Of a DNA stretch of 64,000 nt, positions 29,705 through 37,995 are shown in pieces (the first letter of the stretch is position 1; each line of letters begins with the position of its first letter). Below the pieces are notes generated by a model that saw only the letters and a program-made list of their open reading frames with translations, was not told the DNA's origin and ran no database searches. The DNA comes from Nocardioides cynanchi (GTDB lineage Bacteria > Actinomycetota > Actinomycetes > Propionibacteriales > Nocardioidaceae). The DNA lies in contig NZ_CP044344.1 of NCBI RefSeq assembly GCF_008761635.1, positions 1,054,001-1,118,000 on the forward strand. The letters run 5' to 3'. A program made the position numbers and the translations under genes.

Positions 29705-31051
29705 ATGAGCCAACGCGCGTTCAAGTCAGCGCCAGAACACACATCAGTGCCGGATCCTGAGGACGTGATCCCAGAGAGCCCAGGCACCCGCCTGCTCGAC
29801 GCACTGCGTGCGGGTGACGACAAGGCCGTGGTCGCCGCTGTCAGCCAGTCCACGACGGTGACGGCCGAGAACATGCCGTGGGCCTGCCGCGGTCCGGACG
29901 AGATCGAGACCATGCTCCGCGAGGCCCGCGAACGCTTCCCCGGGCTGACCTTCGAGTCGTCGGCGCGACACGTCGGCTTCGGGATCGTGATCGAGGAGGC
30001 CCGGGTCCGCGATGCGGCAGCCGAGGCCGAAGCGGGGGCCGCCGCAGCGGGAGACACCGCACCGCAAGTCGGGGACGGCGACGGCGACGGCGAGTCGGGC
30101 ACGCCGGAGCAGGACACCTCGCTGCACCCGATGTGGGACGCCCCAGCCAAGACCACGCACCTCGGTCTGTCGGTCTGGCGCGACCGGGTCGAGCCGGACG
30201 AGCCCGCGACCCCGCTCAACATGCCCGTGCGGTTGACGGTCAAGCACGACGACCTCCAGGTCCACGAGGTGACGCTGAGCTTCCCGGCCGCTCTGCTGAA
30301 GCGAGCGCTCGGCCTGCACGTCGACCCGTTCGAGATGTCGCTGAGCGAGATCCAGTCGGCGTTCATCGCCCCGGTGGGCGCCGGCTTCACGACCCACCGG
30401 CTGGCGCGTCCCGAGCTCGCCCTGGTGACGCCGCCCCCGGCGGAGGCGCCGGCTGCCGCCGCTCCGGTCGAGGAGCCCCCGCGCCGGCGTCGTCGGGTCC
30501 TGGTTCCGCTGCTCCTCGCACTGCTCGCCCTCGCCGCCGGTGGTGGCTGGTGGGTCGTCCAGGGCTCCACCGGCAACGACGTCGCCTCGCCGCCGGCAAC
30601 CTCGACGACCCCGACGGCCCCGCCGACGACCCCCTCTGCCTCGCCCTCGGTGCAGGTCAGCCCGACGAAGGAACCGTCCCAGCCGGTGCGCTCGCGCAAG
30701 CCCAACGTGACCTTGAGGTCCGACCTCGCCTTCGGGTTCAACAGTGCGCTGCTGTCCGGGGCGGCCAAGGGCGCCATCGCCCAGGTCGCCGACCAGGTGC
30801 AGAAGGCGCACCTGCACGGCACGATCTACGTCGACGGCTACACCGACAACATCGGCTCGGCGTCGTACGGCAGGGTGCTGTCGCAGCAGCGCGCCGACGC
30901 CGTCGCGGCCTACCTCCGTAGCCGCCTGGGCAACGCCCCGGTCACGGTGGTGCCCGTCGGCCACGGCGAGACGCACCCGATCGCCAGCAACGCGACCACG
31001 GCGGGGCAGAAGCAGAACCGACGCGTCACGATCACCCTGCCCAAGCCCTGA
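29705..31051 (+). CDS. Membrane-anchored OmpA-like protein with N-terminal SnoaL-type region
   Basis: The 448-aa protein has three parts. Residues about 25-200 resemble a SnoaL/NTF2-like fold (LLDALRAGDDKAVVAAVS) interrupted by a Gly-Asp run (VGDGDGDGES). A basic stretch and one membrane helix follow at about 258-283 (RRRRRVLVPLLLALLALAAG), then a Thr/Pro/Ser-rich spacer. The C-terminal OmpA domain (about 330-448) has YVDGYTDNIGSASYGR and LSQQRADAVAAYL, which bind peptidoglycan. Topology would put the OmpA domain outside and the SnoaL-like part in the cytoplasm. Role unknown; wall anchoring or stress sensing is an inference. Confidence 0.82.
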   Translation: MSQRAFKSAPEHTSVPDPEDVIPESPGTRLLDALRAGDDKAVVAAVSQSTTVTAENMPWACRGPDEIETMLREARERFPGLTFESSARHVGFGIVIEEARVRDAAAEAEAGAAAAGDTAPQVGDGDGDGESGTPEQDTSLHPMWDAPAKTTHLGLSVWRDRVEPDEPATPLNMPVRLTVKHDDLQVHEVTLSFPAALLKRALGLHVDPFEMSLSEIQSAFIAPVGAGFTTHRLARPELALVTPPPAEAPAAAAPVEEPPRRRRRVLVPLLLALLALAAGGGWWVVQGSTGNDVASPPATSTTPTAPPTTPSASPSVQVSPTKEPSQPVRSRKPNVTLRSDLAFGFNSALLSGAAKGAIAQVADQVQKAHLHGTIYVDGYTDNIGSASYGRVLSQQRADAVAAYLRSRLGNAPVTVVPVGHGETHPIASNATTAGQKQNRRVTITLPKP

Positions 31052-31076
31052 GCACGGACCGGCCCGGACTCCGGCC

Positions 31077-31082
31077 TACCGT
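31077..31082 (+). promoter_or_regulatory. -10 box of a leaderless promoter for the LysR-domain gene
   Basis: TACCGT is followed by 6 bp and ATG 31089. Confidence 0.5.
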
Positions 31083-31088
31083 GTGGGC

Positions 31089-31670
31089 ATGCGCGAGGAG
31101 CTGCGGGTCGGGTTCGTGACCGGCGCGACCCCCGACAAGTGGGCGCGCGCCTGGCGCGAACGCCGTCGCGAGCGGCTGGTCCTGGTCCCCTTGACCGAGG
31201 CCGAGCAGGAGGACGCCGTACGCCGTGGCGAGGTCGACATGGCCCTGGTCCGCCTGCCGGTCGAGACCGAGGGACTGCACTGCGTCCGGTTGTACGACGA
31301 GCGGCAGGTGGCCGTGGCCGGGCTCGAGCACCTGATCTCGGCGGCCGACGAGGTCAGCCTGGCCGACCTCGCCGACGAGCAGCTGGTCCTCCCCCACCGG
31401 TCGGGCTGGACGCCCTCGGCGCAGCAGCGTCCGTGGCCACCCATGACCGAGAAGGACGCGGTCGAGACCGTGGCCGCGGGCACCGGGGTCGCCGTCCTGC
31501 CGCTCTCGGTGGCCCGGCTCTTCCACCGCAAGGACGTCGTCCAGCGTGAGGTCACCGACCTGCCTCCCAGCACCATCGCCCTGGTCTGGCCACGCGCGTC
31601 GGACGGAGAGGTCACCCAGGCCTTCGTCGGTGTCGTCAAGGGCCGCTCGCCGAACTCCTCCCGCGGCTGA
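31089..31670 (+). CDS. LysR-type substrate-binding domain protein lacking a DNA-binding domain
   Basis: The 193-aa product starts directly with the periplasmic-binding-like fold of LysR regulators (LRVGFVTGATPDKWARAW) and contains RRGEVDMALVRLPVET and AAGTGVAVLPLSVARLF, typical of the effector domain. The usual N-terminal winged helix is absent, and the leaderless -10 box fixes the start, so it is not simply mis-started. It cannot bind DNA in the LysR way; it may buffer or deliver a ligand, or partner another protein. Confidence 0.82.
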   Translation: MREELRVGFVTGATPDKWARAWRERRRERLVLVPLTEAEQEDAVRRGEVDMALVRLPVETEGLHCVRLYDERQVAVAGLEHLISAADEVSLADLADEQLVLPHRSGWTPSAQQRPWPPMTEKDAVETVAAGTGVAVLPLSVARLFHRKDVVQREVTDLPPSTIALVWPRASDGEVTQAFVGVVKGRSPNSSRG

Positions 31671-31673
31671 CCG

Positions 31674-31679
31674 TAGGGT
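31674..31679 (+). promoter_or_regulatory. -10 box of a leaderless promoter for galK
   Basis: TAGGGT begins 4 bp after the upstream stop codon and is 7 bp before ATG 31687. Confidence 0.5.
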
Positions 31680-31686
31680 GGCCGCC

Positions 31687-32784
31687 ATGCCTGCCGTCGT
31701 CGCCTCGGCACCCGGCCGGGTGAACCTGATCGGCGAGCACACCGACTACAACGGCGGGCTGTGCCTTCCGCTGGCCCTCCCGCAGCGGACGACGGTCCGG
31801 CTCGAGACCCGCTCGGACCCTCGCCTCCGGCTGCGCAGCCGTCAGGAGAGCGACGGGTGGGAGGGTGCGGTCGAGGACCGTCCCACCGGCTGGGCGGCGT
31901 ACGTCGCCGGGGTCGTCGCCGCCCTGCGCGCGGACGGTGACGACGTCCCCGGCTTCGACGCGGAGATCGACTCCGACGTACCGCTCGGCGCCGGCCTGTC
32001 GAGCTCGGCGGCGCTCGAGTGCGCGACCGCCGTGGCGGTGGCCGCCCTGATCGGCCTCGACCTCGACGACCCAGGCCGTCGGCGGCTGGCCGCAGCCTGC
32101 ATCCGGGCCGAGAACGACTACGTCGGGGCGCCGACCGGGGGCATGGACCAGACCGTGGCGATGCTCGCCCGGCCCGGGCACGCGCTGCTCCTCGACTTCG
32201 CCGGCGACGACGTCACGCAGGTGCCGGTCCCGCTGCCGCTCGAGGACGCCGGGTTGGTGCTGCTGGTGACCGACACCAGGGTCAGCCACACCCTCACCGA
32301 CGGCTCGTACGGCGACCGGCGCACCGAGTGCCGGGCCGCCGCCGCAGCGCTCGGGGTGACCGAGCTCAGCCGGGCCGACCTCCGGCGGGTCGAGGCCATG
32401 GCCGACCTCGTGCTGCGTCGACGAGCCCGGCACGTCCTCACCGAGAACGACCGGGTCCGCAGCGCCGTCGCCCTGATCGGCGCGGGCGACTGGACGGGTC
32501 TGGGCCGGGTGCTCGATGCCTCGCACGTCTCGATGCGCGACGACTTCGAGATCTCGTGCCGAGAGCTGGACCTGGCGGTCACCGCCGCTCGCGGGGCCGG
32601 GGCACTCGGGGCCCGGATGACCGGTGGCGGCTTCGGCGGGTCGGCGGTCGCGCTGGTCCCGGCCTCGGCGCTGGACGACGTACGCCGTGCGGTCACCGCC
32701 GCCTTCGCCGAGGCGGGACTCGCGGAGCCCGCCCATCTGGTCGCGACCCCGGGCGAGGCCGCTCGGGTCGAGACCGTCAGCTGA
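31687..32784 (+). CDS. galK: Galactokinase
   Basis: GHMP kinase motifs are complete: the galactose-binding signature GRVNLIGEHTDYNGG near the start, ATP loop PLGAGLSSSAALE and the C-terminal MTGGGFGGSAVAL. Length 365 aa is normal. It phosphorylates galactose at C1. No galT, galE or sugar transporter is nearby, so the Leloir pathway partners must be elsewhere. The last 8 bases overlap the convergent membrane-protein gene; the two stops form the palindrome TCAGCTGA. Confidence 0.93.
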   Translation: MPAVVASAPGRVNLIGEHTDYNGGLCLPLALPQRTTVRLETRSDPRLRLRSRQESDGWEGAVEDRPTGWAAYVAGVVAALRADGDDVPGFDAEIDSDVPLGAGLSSSAALECATAVAVAALIGLDLDDPGRRRLAAACIRAENDYVGAPTGGMDQTVAMLARPGHALLLDFAGDDVTQVPVPLPLEDAGLVLLVTDTRVSHTLTDGSYGDRRTECRAAAAALGVTELSRADLRRVEAMADLVLRRRARHVLTENDRVRSAVALIGAGDWTGLGRVLDASHVSMRDDFEISCRELDLAVTAARGAGALGARMTGGGFGGSAVALVPASALDDVRRAVTAAFAEAGLAEPAHLVATPGEAARVETVS

Positions 32785-33391
32785 GAGCGGCCGGCACCGC
32801 GAGGCCGCACTCCCGCAGCTCCAGGCTCGCGAGGGCGGTGACCACGTCCGGGTCCCGGGCCCGCCAGGCACCGGCCGGGTCGTCGCTGATCCTGGCGAGC
32901 ACGTGCATCGGCTGCCGGGTCAGGGCCCGCAGGGCGAACAGGTCGAGGTCCTCCGCGGCGTCGATGAACCGCGACGCTGCCGTGGCCTCCCGCGCGAACC
33001 TCCACCGGCGGGGTACGACGAACACACCGACGCACAGCACCGGGATGGCCGCCAGCGACACCCCCAGCACCCACGACAGCCGGTGCACCGCCGTCACCTG
33101 GTCGCGCCCCGCCTGGGCCAGCGCCTGGGACGCCGACGACATCTGGTCGAACGGCGCCGACACGCCGCCGCCGACGACCGGGATGCCGCTGAGGGTGTCG
33201 CCGGCGCTGCTGAGCCCACCGGCGAGCTGGGTCGCGGAGGTGTCGGTCTGGCGACCGACACCGGCCAGCTCCATGGTCCCGTGCTGGACGACGTGGCCGA
33301 TCCACAGCCACCCCACGATCCACACCAGGAAGATCAGATCGCCCGCCAGCTGTCGGGTGCGGCGGGCGGGGGCGTCGGCGTAGAGCTTCAT
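32777..33391 (-). CDS. Two-helix membrane protein, unknown function
   Basis: The 204-aa protein has hydrophobic helices at about residues 18-36 (LIFLVWIVGWLWIGHVV) and 107-127 (VLGVSLAAIPVLCVGVFVV). The roughly 70 residues between them are probably extracellular. A cytoplasmic tail rich in Arg and Ala follows. It resembles conserved actinobacterial transmembrane proteins of unknown role. Nothing around it indicates a function. Confidence 0.75.
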   Translation of the reverse strand: MKLYADAPARRTRQLAGDLIFLVWIVGWLWIGHVVQHGTMELAGVGRQTDTSATQLAGGLSSAGDTLSGIPVVGGGVSAPFDQMSSASQALAQAGRDQVTAVHRLSWVLGVSLAAIPVLCVGVFVVPRRWRFAREATAASRFIDAAEDLDLFALRALTRQPMHVLARISDDPAGAWRARDPDVVTALASLELRECGLAVPAALS

Positions 33392-33498
33392 GCCGCCATC
33401 CGACCAGCCCTGGACCGGCAGGTCGAGTGTGCGTACTCAGCCTGCTCTGGGTGCGGTGGCGGATCCGCGACCCTGCGGGCCCGCGCGACGATCCCGTC

Positions 33499-33789
33499 AT
33501 GACGACTCCTGACAGCACCCAGAAGAACACCAGCGCCTTCTACCTGCAGGCCGCCGCCGCGTTCGGCGTCTCCCTGTTCGCGATGATCGCCGCGATCTAC
33601 TACCTGCCCGCCGACGCGTGGGTGAAGGCCTTCCTGGCCCTCGGGACGATGTTCCTGACCACGTCGAGCTTCACCCTCGCCAAGTGCGTCCGTGACGCCC
33701 AGGAGGACCAGATGGTCGTCCGGCGCCTGGACCAGGCCCGCCTCGACCGCGCCCTGGCCAGCCACGACCCGTTCAAGAACGCAGGCTGA
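33499..33789 (+). CDS. YiaA/YiaB-family inner membrane protein
   Basis: A 96-aa protein with two membrane helices (FYLQAAAAFGVSLFAMIAAI and WVKAFLALGTMFLTTSSFTL) and a charged tail, RDAQEDQMVVRRLDQARLD. This is the YiaAB domain layout. ATG 33499 is chosen over an upstream frame extension; GACGAT 6 bp upstream could be a weak leaderless -10 box. Function is not known for the family. Confidence 0.82.
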   Translation: MTTPDSTQKNTSAFYLQAAAAFGVSLFAMIAAIYYLPADAWVKAFLALGTMFLTTSSFTLAKCVRDAQEDQMVVRRLDQARLDRALASHDPFKNAG

Positions 33790-33811
33790 CGCTGCCTGCC
33801 ACAATCCGATC

Positions 33812-35299
33812 GTGACCCTGCCCGATCCCGCTGTCGTCGTACTCGTCGGCGCAGGGGGGTCGGGCAAGTCCACCTGGGCCGCCCAGCACTACCGCCGCGC
33901 CGAGATCGTCTCCTCCGACGAGCTGCGCGGCGTGGTCGGCTCCGGCCCGGCCGACCTCGACGCCTCGACCGACGCCTTCGACCTGCTGGAGCGGATCGTG
34001 GCCGCTCGGGTGGGTCGCGGCCTGACCACCGTCGTCGACACCCTCGGCCTCGATCCGGAACGACGTGAGCGCTGGCGCGCCGCGGCGCGGGCGGCCGGCC
34101 TCCCTGCCGTCGCCGTGGTCCTCGCCACCCCAGGGCCCGAGTGCCGCCGGCGCAACGCCGACCGTGACCGACCGGTGCCCGCGCCGGTCCTGACCGACCA
34201 GCTCCGCCGCGTCACCGCGCTCACCGCGTCCCTCGCGGACGAGGGATGGGACCACGTCGAGCTGGTCACCCCGGACGAGGGCGGTGACGAGGACACCCGG
34301 CGGTTGGTCCCCCACCGCAGTCCCGAGGGCCGAAATGTCGCGGTGGGGGACCACACGGCGACCTCCCGCCCGCCCACCGGGGTGCGGGTGGTGCTCCAGC
34401 TCTCGCGCTTCCCGTGGGGTGAGGACCCCGGCGGCTGGCTGCGCGGGATGGCCCTGGCCGCCGACGAGGCGGGCTTCTCCGGACTGGCGGTGATGGACCA
34501 CCTCGTCCAGATCCCGCAGGTCGACAGTGCGTGGCAGCCGATCCCGGAGCCCTGGGTGACCCTCGGCCTGGTCGCCGGGCTCGACACCCGGCTGGCGCTG
34601 GGCACCCTGGTCACCCCGGTCTCGTTCCGCCCGGCCGGGATCACCGCCAAGGCCGCGGCCACCCTCGACACCCTGACCGGCGGCCGGGCTTTCCTCGGGA
34701 TCGGCGCCGGCTGGTGGGAGCGCGAGCATCGGGGCCACGGGATCGGGTTCCCCTCGGCCCGCGAGCGGCTCGACCTGCTGGAGAGCTCCATCGAGACGAT
34801 CCGGGCGCTGTGGGCGGCCGGCACCAAGGCGTACGACGGCGCCCGGGTCTCGCTGCCGGAGACCACGTCGTACCCACGCCCGGTGCACGACATCCCGCTG
34901 ATCGTCGGTGGTGGCGGCGAGCGACGGACCCTCGACATCGCCGCCCGGCTGGGCGACGCGTGCAACCTCTCCTCCGACCCCGAGGTGCTCACCCACAAGC
35001 TGCGCGTGTTGGACCGCCACCTCGCCGCGGCCGGGCGCACCCGCGCCGACGTGGCGGTCACGGTGCTCGACCTGCCGGTGGTCGGCCGCGACCGCGAGGA
35101 CGCCTGGGCCCGGGTCGAGCGGCTGCGCGGGCGTACCCCGGCGGCAGCCTTCGCGCGTCGTACCAACGCGGGCACCGCGCGGCAGCACCGAGACCGCTAC
35201 GCCGAGCTGGCCGAGCTCGGCGTCAGCACGGTCTTCGTCGGCGTCCGGGGTCTGGAGTCGCCCGACGACGTCCTGGCCCTCGCCGAGCTCAACGGCTGA
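33812..35299 (+). CDS. Fusion of a P-loop kinase to an LLM-class (F420/flavin) oxidoreductase
   Basis: Residues about 7-155 are a zeta-toxin/polynucleotide-kinase-like P-loop domain with Walker A VGAGGSGKST, GLTTVVDTLGLD and an Arg-rich lid (ECRRRNADRDRP). Residues about 188-495 are a luciferase-like monooxygenase-fold domain (MALAADEAGFSGLAVMDHL, RAFLGIGAGWWEREH) of the kind that usually binds F420. The linker, residues about 163-184, is encoded by copy D of the R1 repeat (34302-34358) and reads RRLVPHRSPEGRNVAV. The frame is continuous. I recall similar fusions in related genomes but cannot confirm. GTG 33812 follows CACAAT by 6 bp. Substrates of both halves are unknown. Confidence 0.85.
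   Translation: MTLPDPAVVVLVGAGGSGKSTWAAQHYRRAEIVSSDELRGVVGSGPADLDASTDAFDLLERIVAARVGRGLTTVVDTLGLDPERRERWRAAARAAGLPAVAVVLATPGPECRRRNADRDRPVPAPVLTDQLRRVTALTASLADEGWDHVELVTPDEGGDEDTRRLVPHRSPEGRNVAVGDHTATSRPPTGVRVVLQLSRFPWGEDPGGWLRGMALAADEAGFSGLAVMDHLVQIPQVDSAWQPIPEPWVTLGLVAGLDTRLALGTLVTPVSFRPAGITAKAAATLDTLTGGRAFLGIGAGWWEREHRGHGIGFPSARERLDLLESSIETIRALWAAGTKAYDGARVSLPETTSYPRPVHDIPLIVGGGGERRTLDIAARLGDACNLSSDPEVLTHKLRVLDRHLAAAGRTRADVAVTVLDLPVVGRDREDAWARVERLRGRTPAAAFARRTNAGTARQHRDRYAELAELGVSTVFVGVRGLESPDDVLALAELNG
34302..34358. repeat. R1 composite repeat, copy D (inverted units, inside coding sequence)
   Basis: GGTTGGTCCCCCACCGCAG and TCGCGGTGGGGGACCACAC flank GAGGGCCGAAAT. Compared with copies A-C the AAA/TTT triplets in the units are changed to CCC/GGG-type bases on both arms, so 14 bp (34305-34318 with 34340-34353) still pair perfectly. 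It lies in frame within the kinase-LLM gene. Confidence 0.75.
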
Positions 35300-35315
35300 G
35301 CTACTTCAGCTCAGC
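35295..35315. terminator. Bidirectional hairpin at the kinase-LLM / acyl-CoA dehydrogenase convergence
   Basis: GCTGAGCT-ACTTC-AGCTCAGC is a perfect 8-bp stem with a 5-nt loop. The stem contains the TGA of the LLM gene, and the acyl-CoA dehydrogenase stop begins in the loop. Confidence 0.65.
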
Positions 35316-36515
35316 GCTGGACAGGCCCAGGACCCGGCGGGCCACGATCAGCTGCTGGATCTGCTGGGTGCCCTCGAAGATGTCCAGGATCTTGGAGTCG
35401 CGCGCCCACTTCTCCAAGAGCTCGGACTCGCTGTAGCCGACCGCGCCGCACAGCTCCACGCACGACAAGGTGATGTCCGAGGCGACCCGGCCGGCCTTGG
35501 CCTTGGCCATCGAGGCCTCCATGGCGTTGGCCTTCCGGTTGTCGGCCATCCAGGCGGCCTGGAGCATCAGCAGCCGGGCGCCCTCCCAGTCCGCCTCCAT
35601 CTGGAGGAACTTCGCGGCGGCGGCGCTCTGGACCAGACCGGGCCGGTCGTAGTCCACCGCGACGCCCGCCTGCTCGAGGAGGTCGCGGGTGAGGTCCAGC
35701 GAGGCCTTGGCGCAGCCGACGGCCATCGCCGCGACCAGCGGCCGGGTGTTGTCAAACGTCGCCATCGCGCCGGCGAAACCCTGGCCACCCGCGTCCACCT
35801 CCGGCGAGCCGAGCAGGTTGGCGGCCGGCACCCGGCAGTTGTCGAAACGGATCGCCGCGGTGTCGGAGGCGCGGATGCCGAGCTTGTGCTCGAGCCGCTC
35901 GACGGTCATCCCGGGCGTCCCCTTGGGTACGACGAACGACTTGATGGCCGCGCGACCCAACGAGCGGTCGAGGGTCGCCCACACCACGACGGCGTCGGAA
36001 CGCTCGCCGGAGGTCACGTAGATCTTCTCGCCGTTGATGACGTACTCGTCGCCGTCGAGGGTCGCAGTGGTCCGGATGTTGGCCGAGTCAGATCCGGTGT
36101 CGGGCTCGGTGATCGCCATCGAGGCCCACAGCCCGCCGAACCGCTCCTGCTGCTCCGCGTCGGCCACCGAGGCGATCGCGGAGTTGCCCAGACCCTGTCG
36201 CGGCAGGGAGAGCAGCAGTGCGACGTCGCCCCAGCACATCTCGGCGATCGACATCACCGAGGCCAGGTTGGTGCCGTTCCTGACGCGGCCGTCGTCCTCG
36301 CTGTCGTCGCGCTTCACCCCGGAGGCACCGGCGCCGGAGCTCGCGCCCGACTCGGAGAGCCCGTCGATCATCGCGGCCAGCAGGTCGAGCTCCTGGGGGT
36401 ACTCGTGCTCGGCGCGGTCGTACTTGCGGCTGATCGGCCGCAGCATGTTCATCGCGACCTGGTGCGCCTGGTCGCGCAGGGGCCGCAGCTTCTTCGGGTC
36501 GTCGAGGGAGATCAT
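35301..36515 (-). CDS. Acyl-CoA dehydrogenase
   Basis: A 404-aa flavoprotein with the family signatures ITEPDTGSDSANIRT (substrate/FAD region), YVINGEKIYVTSG, and the C-terminal DSKILDIFEGTQQIQQLI that carries the usual EGT motif next to the FAD. It oxidises an acyl-CoA to the enoyl-CoA; chain-length preference is not evident. The ATG overlaps the upstream acyl-CoA dehydrogenase stop (ATGA). Two coupled FadE genes often make a heteromeric enzyme in actinobacteria, so these may act as one complex. Confidence 0.92.
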   Translation of the reverse strand: MISLDDPKKLRPLRDQAHQVAMNMLRPISRKYDRAEHEYPQELDLLAAMIDGLSESGASSGAGASGVKRDDSEDDGRVRNGTNLASVMSIAEMCWGDVALLLSLPRQGLGNSAIASVADAEQQERFGGLWASMAITEPDTGSDSANIRTTATLDGDEYVINGEKIYVTSGERSDAVVVWATLDRSLGRAAIKSFVVPKGTPGMTVERLEHKLGIRASDTAAIRFDNCRVPAANLLGSPEVDAGGQGFAGAMATFDNTRPLVAAMAVGCAKASLDLTRDLLEQAGVAVDYDRPGLVQSAAAAKFLQMEADWEGARLLMLQAAWMADNRKANAMEASMAKAKAGRVASDITLSCVELCGAVGYSESELLEKWARDSKILDIFEGTQQIQQLIVARRVLGLSSAELK

Positions 36516-37888
36516 CAGACCAGCACCCCGCCTTCCATGATCGAGATGGCCCGGAGGTCGCGGTACCACCGCTCCACCGGGTGCTCCTTGACGAAGCCGT
36601 GTCCGCCGAGGAGCTGGACACCGTCGAGCCCGATCCGCATCCCCTTGGCCGAGCACAGCGAGCGGGCCAGCGCCACGTCGCGGGCGACGTCCTGGCCGGC
36701 CGCCGCCCGCGAGGCAGCCTTCCAGGTCAGCAGCCGCATCGCCTGGAGCTCGATCGCGATGTCGGCGACCATGAAGGCCACCGACTGGCGGTGGGCCACC
36801 GGTTCGCCGAAGGCCTCGCGCTCCTTGACGTACGGCGTCACGTAGTCGAGCACGGCCTGACCTACGCCGACCGCCAGCGCGCACCAGGCGATCCGAGACA
36901 GCCGCACGCACTCGGCGTACGACGTGCCGTCGGGGCTGCCGAGCAGCGCTGACTCGGGCACCCGGACTCCGTCGAGCGTCAAGGTGGACAGCGAGGCCGC
37001 GCGCACGCCCATCGACGGGTCGGCCTCGACGGTGAGCCCGGGGGCGCCGGACTCGACCAGGACCATCACGTTGGCGCCCTCGAGGCGCGCGCCGACCACG
37101 AACAGCTCGGCCTCCGCGCCACGGGGCACCATCGCCTTCACGCCGTCGAGGACGAAGCCGTCCTCGGTGCGCCGAGCGGTGGTCGCCGGCTCCAGGACGT
37201 CGAAGAGCGGGCGTGGCTCGGTCAGCGCGAGCGCCGCAGCCGGAACGTCGTCGCCGGTGAAGGCCGGGAGGTAGGTCTGCTGCTGCTCGTCGGTGCCCCA
37301 GGTCGCCACCGCGGTGGCGACCGCACCCGGTGCGAGCGTGGCCACGGCGAGCCCGAGGTCACCCGTCGCGAGCGCCTCGGCGACCAGCGCTCCCGCCATC
37401 ACCGCCCGGTCCTCGAAGATCCCGCCCAGCGACTCCGGCACACCGAGCGTCGGCAGGCCGATGTCCAGGCTCCCCTTGAGGACCGCGTCGGGGGCCGCGC
37501 ACGCCTCGTCGGCCTCCCCGGCCGTCGGCCGGAGCACCTCGGTCGCGAACTCGGTGACGACGTCGACCAGCATCTGCTCGTCGTCGGTCGGCGTCAGGTC
37601 GAAGACCCCTCGCTGGGTGGCCGGGTCCGCCCGGCGGCCGGCAGCACCTCGCTGTCCGGCCCGCTTGAAGGCGCGCCCGGCGCTCGTCGCGACCCGGAAC
37701 CCACCACGCGTGGCGGTGAAGACGGTCTGCTCGGCCTGCTTGCGGAGGCCGAGCCGGTCGAGCAACGGACTCTGGGCGAGCCGGCTCAGGGCTGCGACGG
37801 CGTAGCCGATCGGGTCGCGGGTCTCCCCCGCGGCGACGCCGTGGCGACCGCCCGGACCGCGCTGCGGAAAGTTCTCGGGAAGGGACAT
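36515..37888 (-). CDS. Acyl-CoA dehydrogenase-family protein (partner subunit)
   Basis: At 457 aa it is longer than usual, with about 75 extra N-terminal residues ahead of the dehydrogenase fold (TPTDDEQMLVDVVTEFATEV). The C-terminal half has QSVAFMVADIAIELQAMRLL and GMRIGLDGVQLLGGHGFVKE. The ending WYRDLRAISIMEGG lacks the EGT(Q/N) sequence seen in its neighbour, as in partner subunits of heteromeric FadE complexes. ATG 37888 fits the -10 box TACATT (37895-37900), which overlaps a 17-bp operator. Confidence 0.88.
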   Translation of the reverse strand: MSLPENFPQRGPGGRHGVAAGETRDPIGYAVAALSRLAQSPLLDRLGLRKQAEQTVFTATRGGFRVATSAGRAFKRAGQRGAAGRRADPATQRGVFDLTPTDDEQMLVDVVTEFATEVLRPTAGEADEACAAPDAVLKGSLDIGLPTLGVPESLGGIFEDRAVMAGALVAEALATGDLGLAVATLAPGAVATAVATWGTDEQQQTYLPAFTGDDVPAAALALTEPRPLFDVLEPATTARRTEDGFVLDGVKAMVPRGAEAELFVVGARLEGANVMVLVESGAPGLTVEADPSMGVRAASLSTLTLDGVRVPESALLGSPDGTSYAECVRLSRIAWCALAVGVGQAVLDYVTPYVKEREAFGEPVAHRQSVAFMVADIAIELQAMRLLTWKAASRAAAGQDVARDVALARSLCSAKGMRIGLDGVQLLGGHGFVKEHPVERWYRDLRAISIMEGGVLV

Positions 37889-37896
37889 GGCTCCAA

Positions 37897-37913
37897 TGTA
37901 ACTCCGAGTTACA
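37897..37913. promoter_or_regulatory. Perfect 17-bp palindrome, probable TetR-family operator for the FadE pair
   Basis: TGTAACTCCGAGTTACA is an exact dyad with one central base. It overlaps the leaderless -10 box of the acyl-CoA dehydrogenase operon, so a bound repressor would block initiation. Size and style suit a TetR-type lipid-catabolism repressor; the regulator is not encoded next to it. Confidence 0.75.
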
Positions 37914-37983
37914 GTTGCGGCCATCGGCTCGCAGCGTGCTCCGGCTCACAGGGACGGAGGCCTGTCGCTGACGTCGCGCACCC

Positions 37984-37989
37984 TAGGAT
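37984..37989 (+). promoter_or_regulatory. -10 box of a leaderless promoter for def
   Basis: TAGGAT is followed by 6 bp and ATG 37996. Confidence 0.6.
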
Positions 37990-37995
37990 CTGCCC

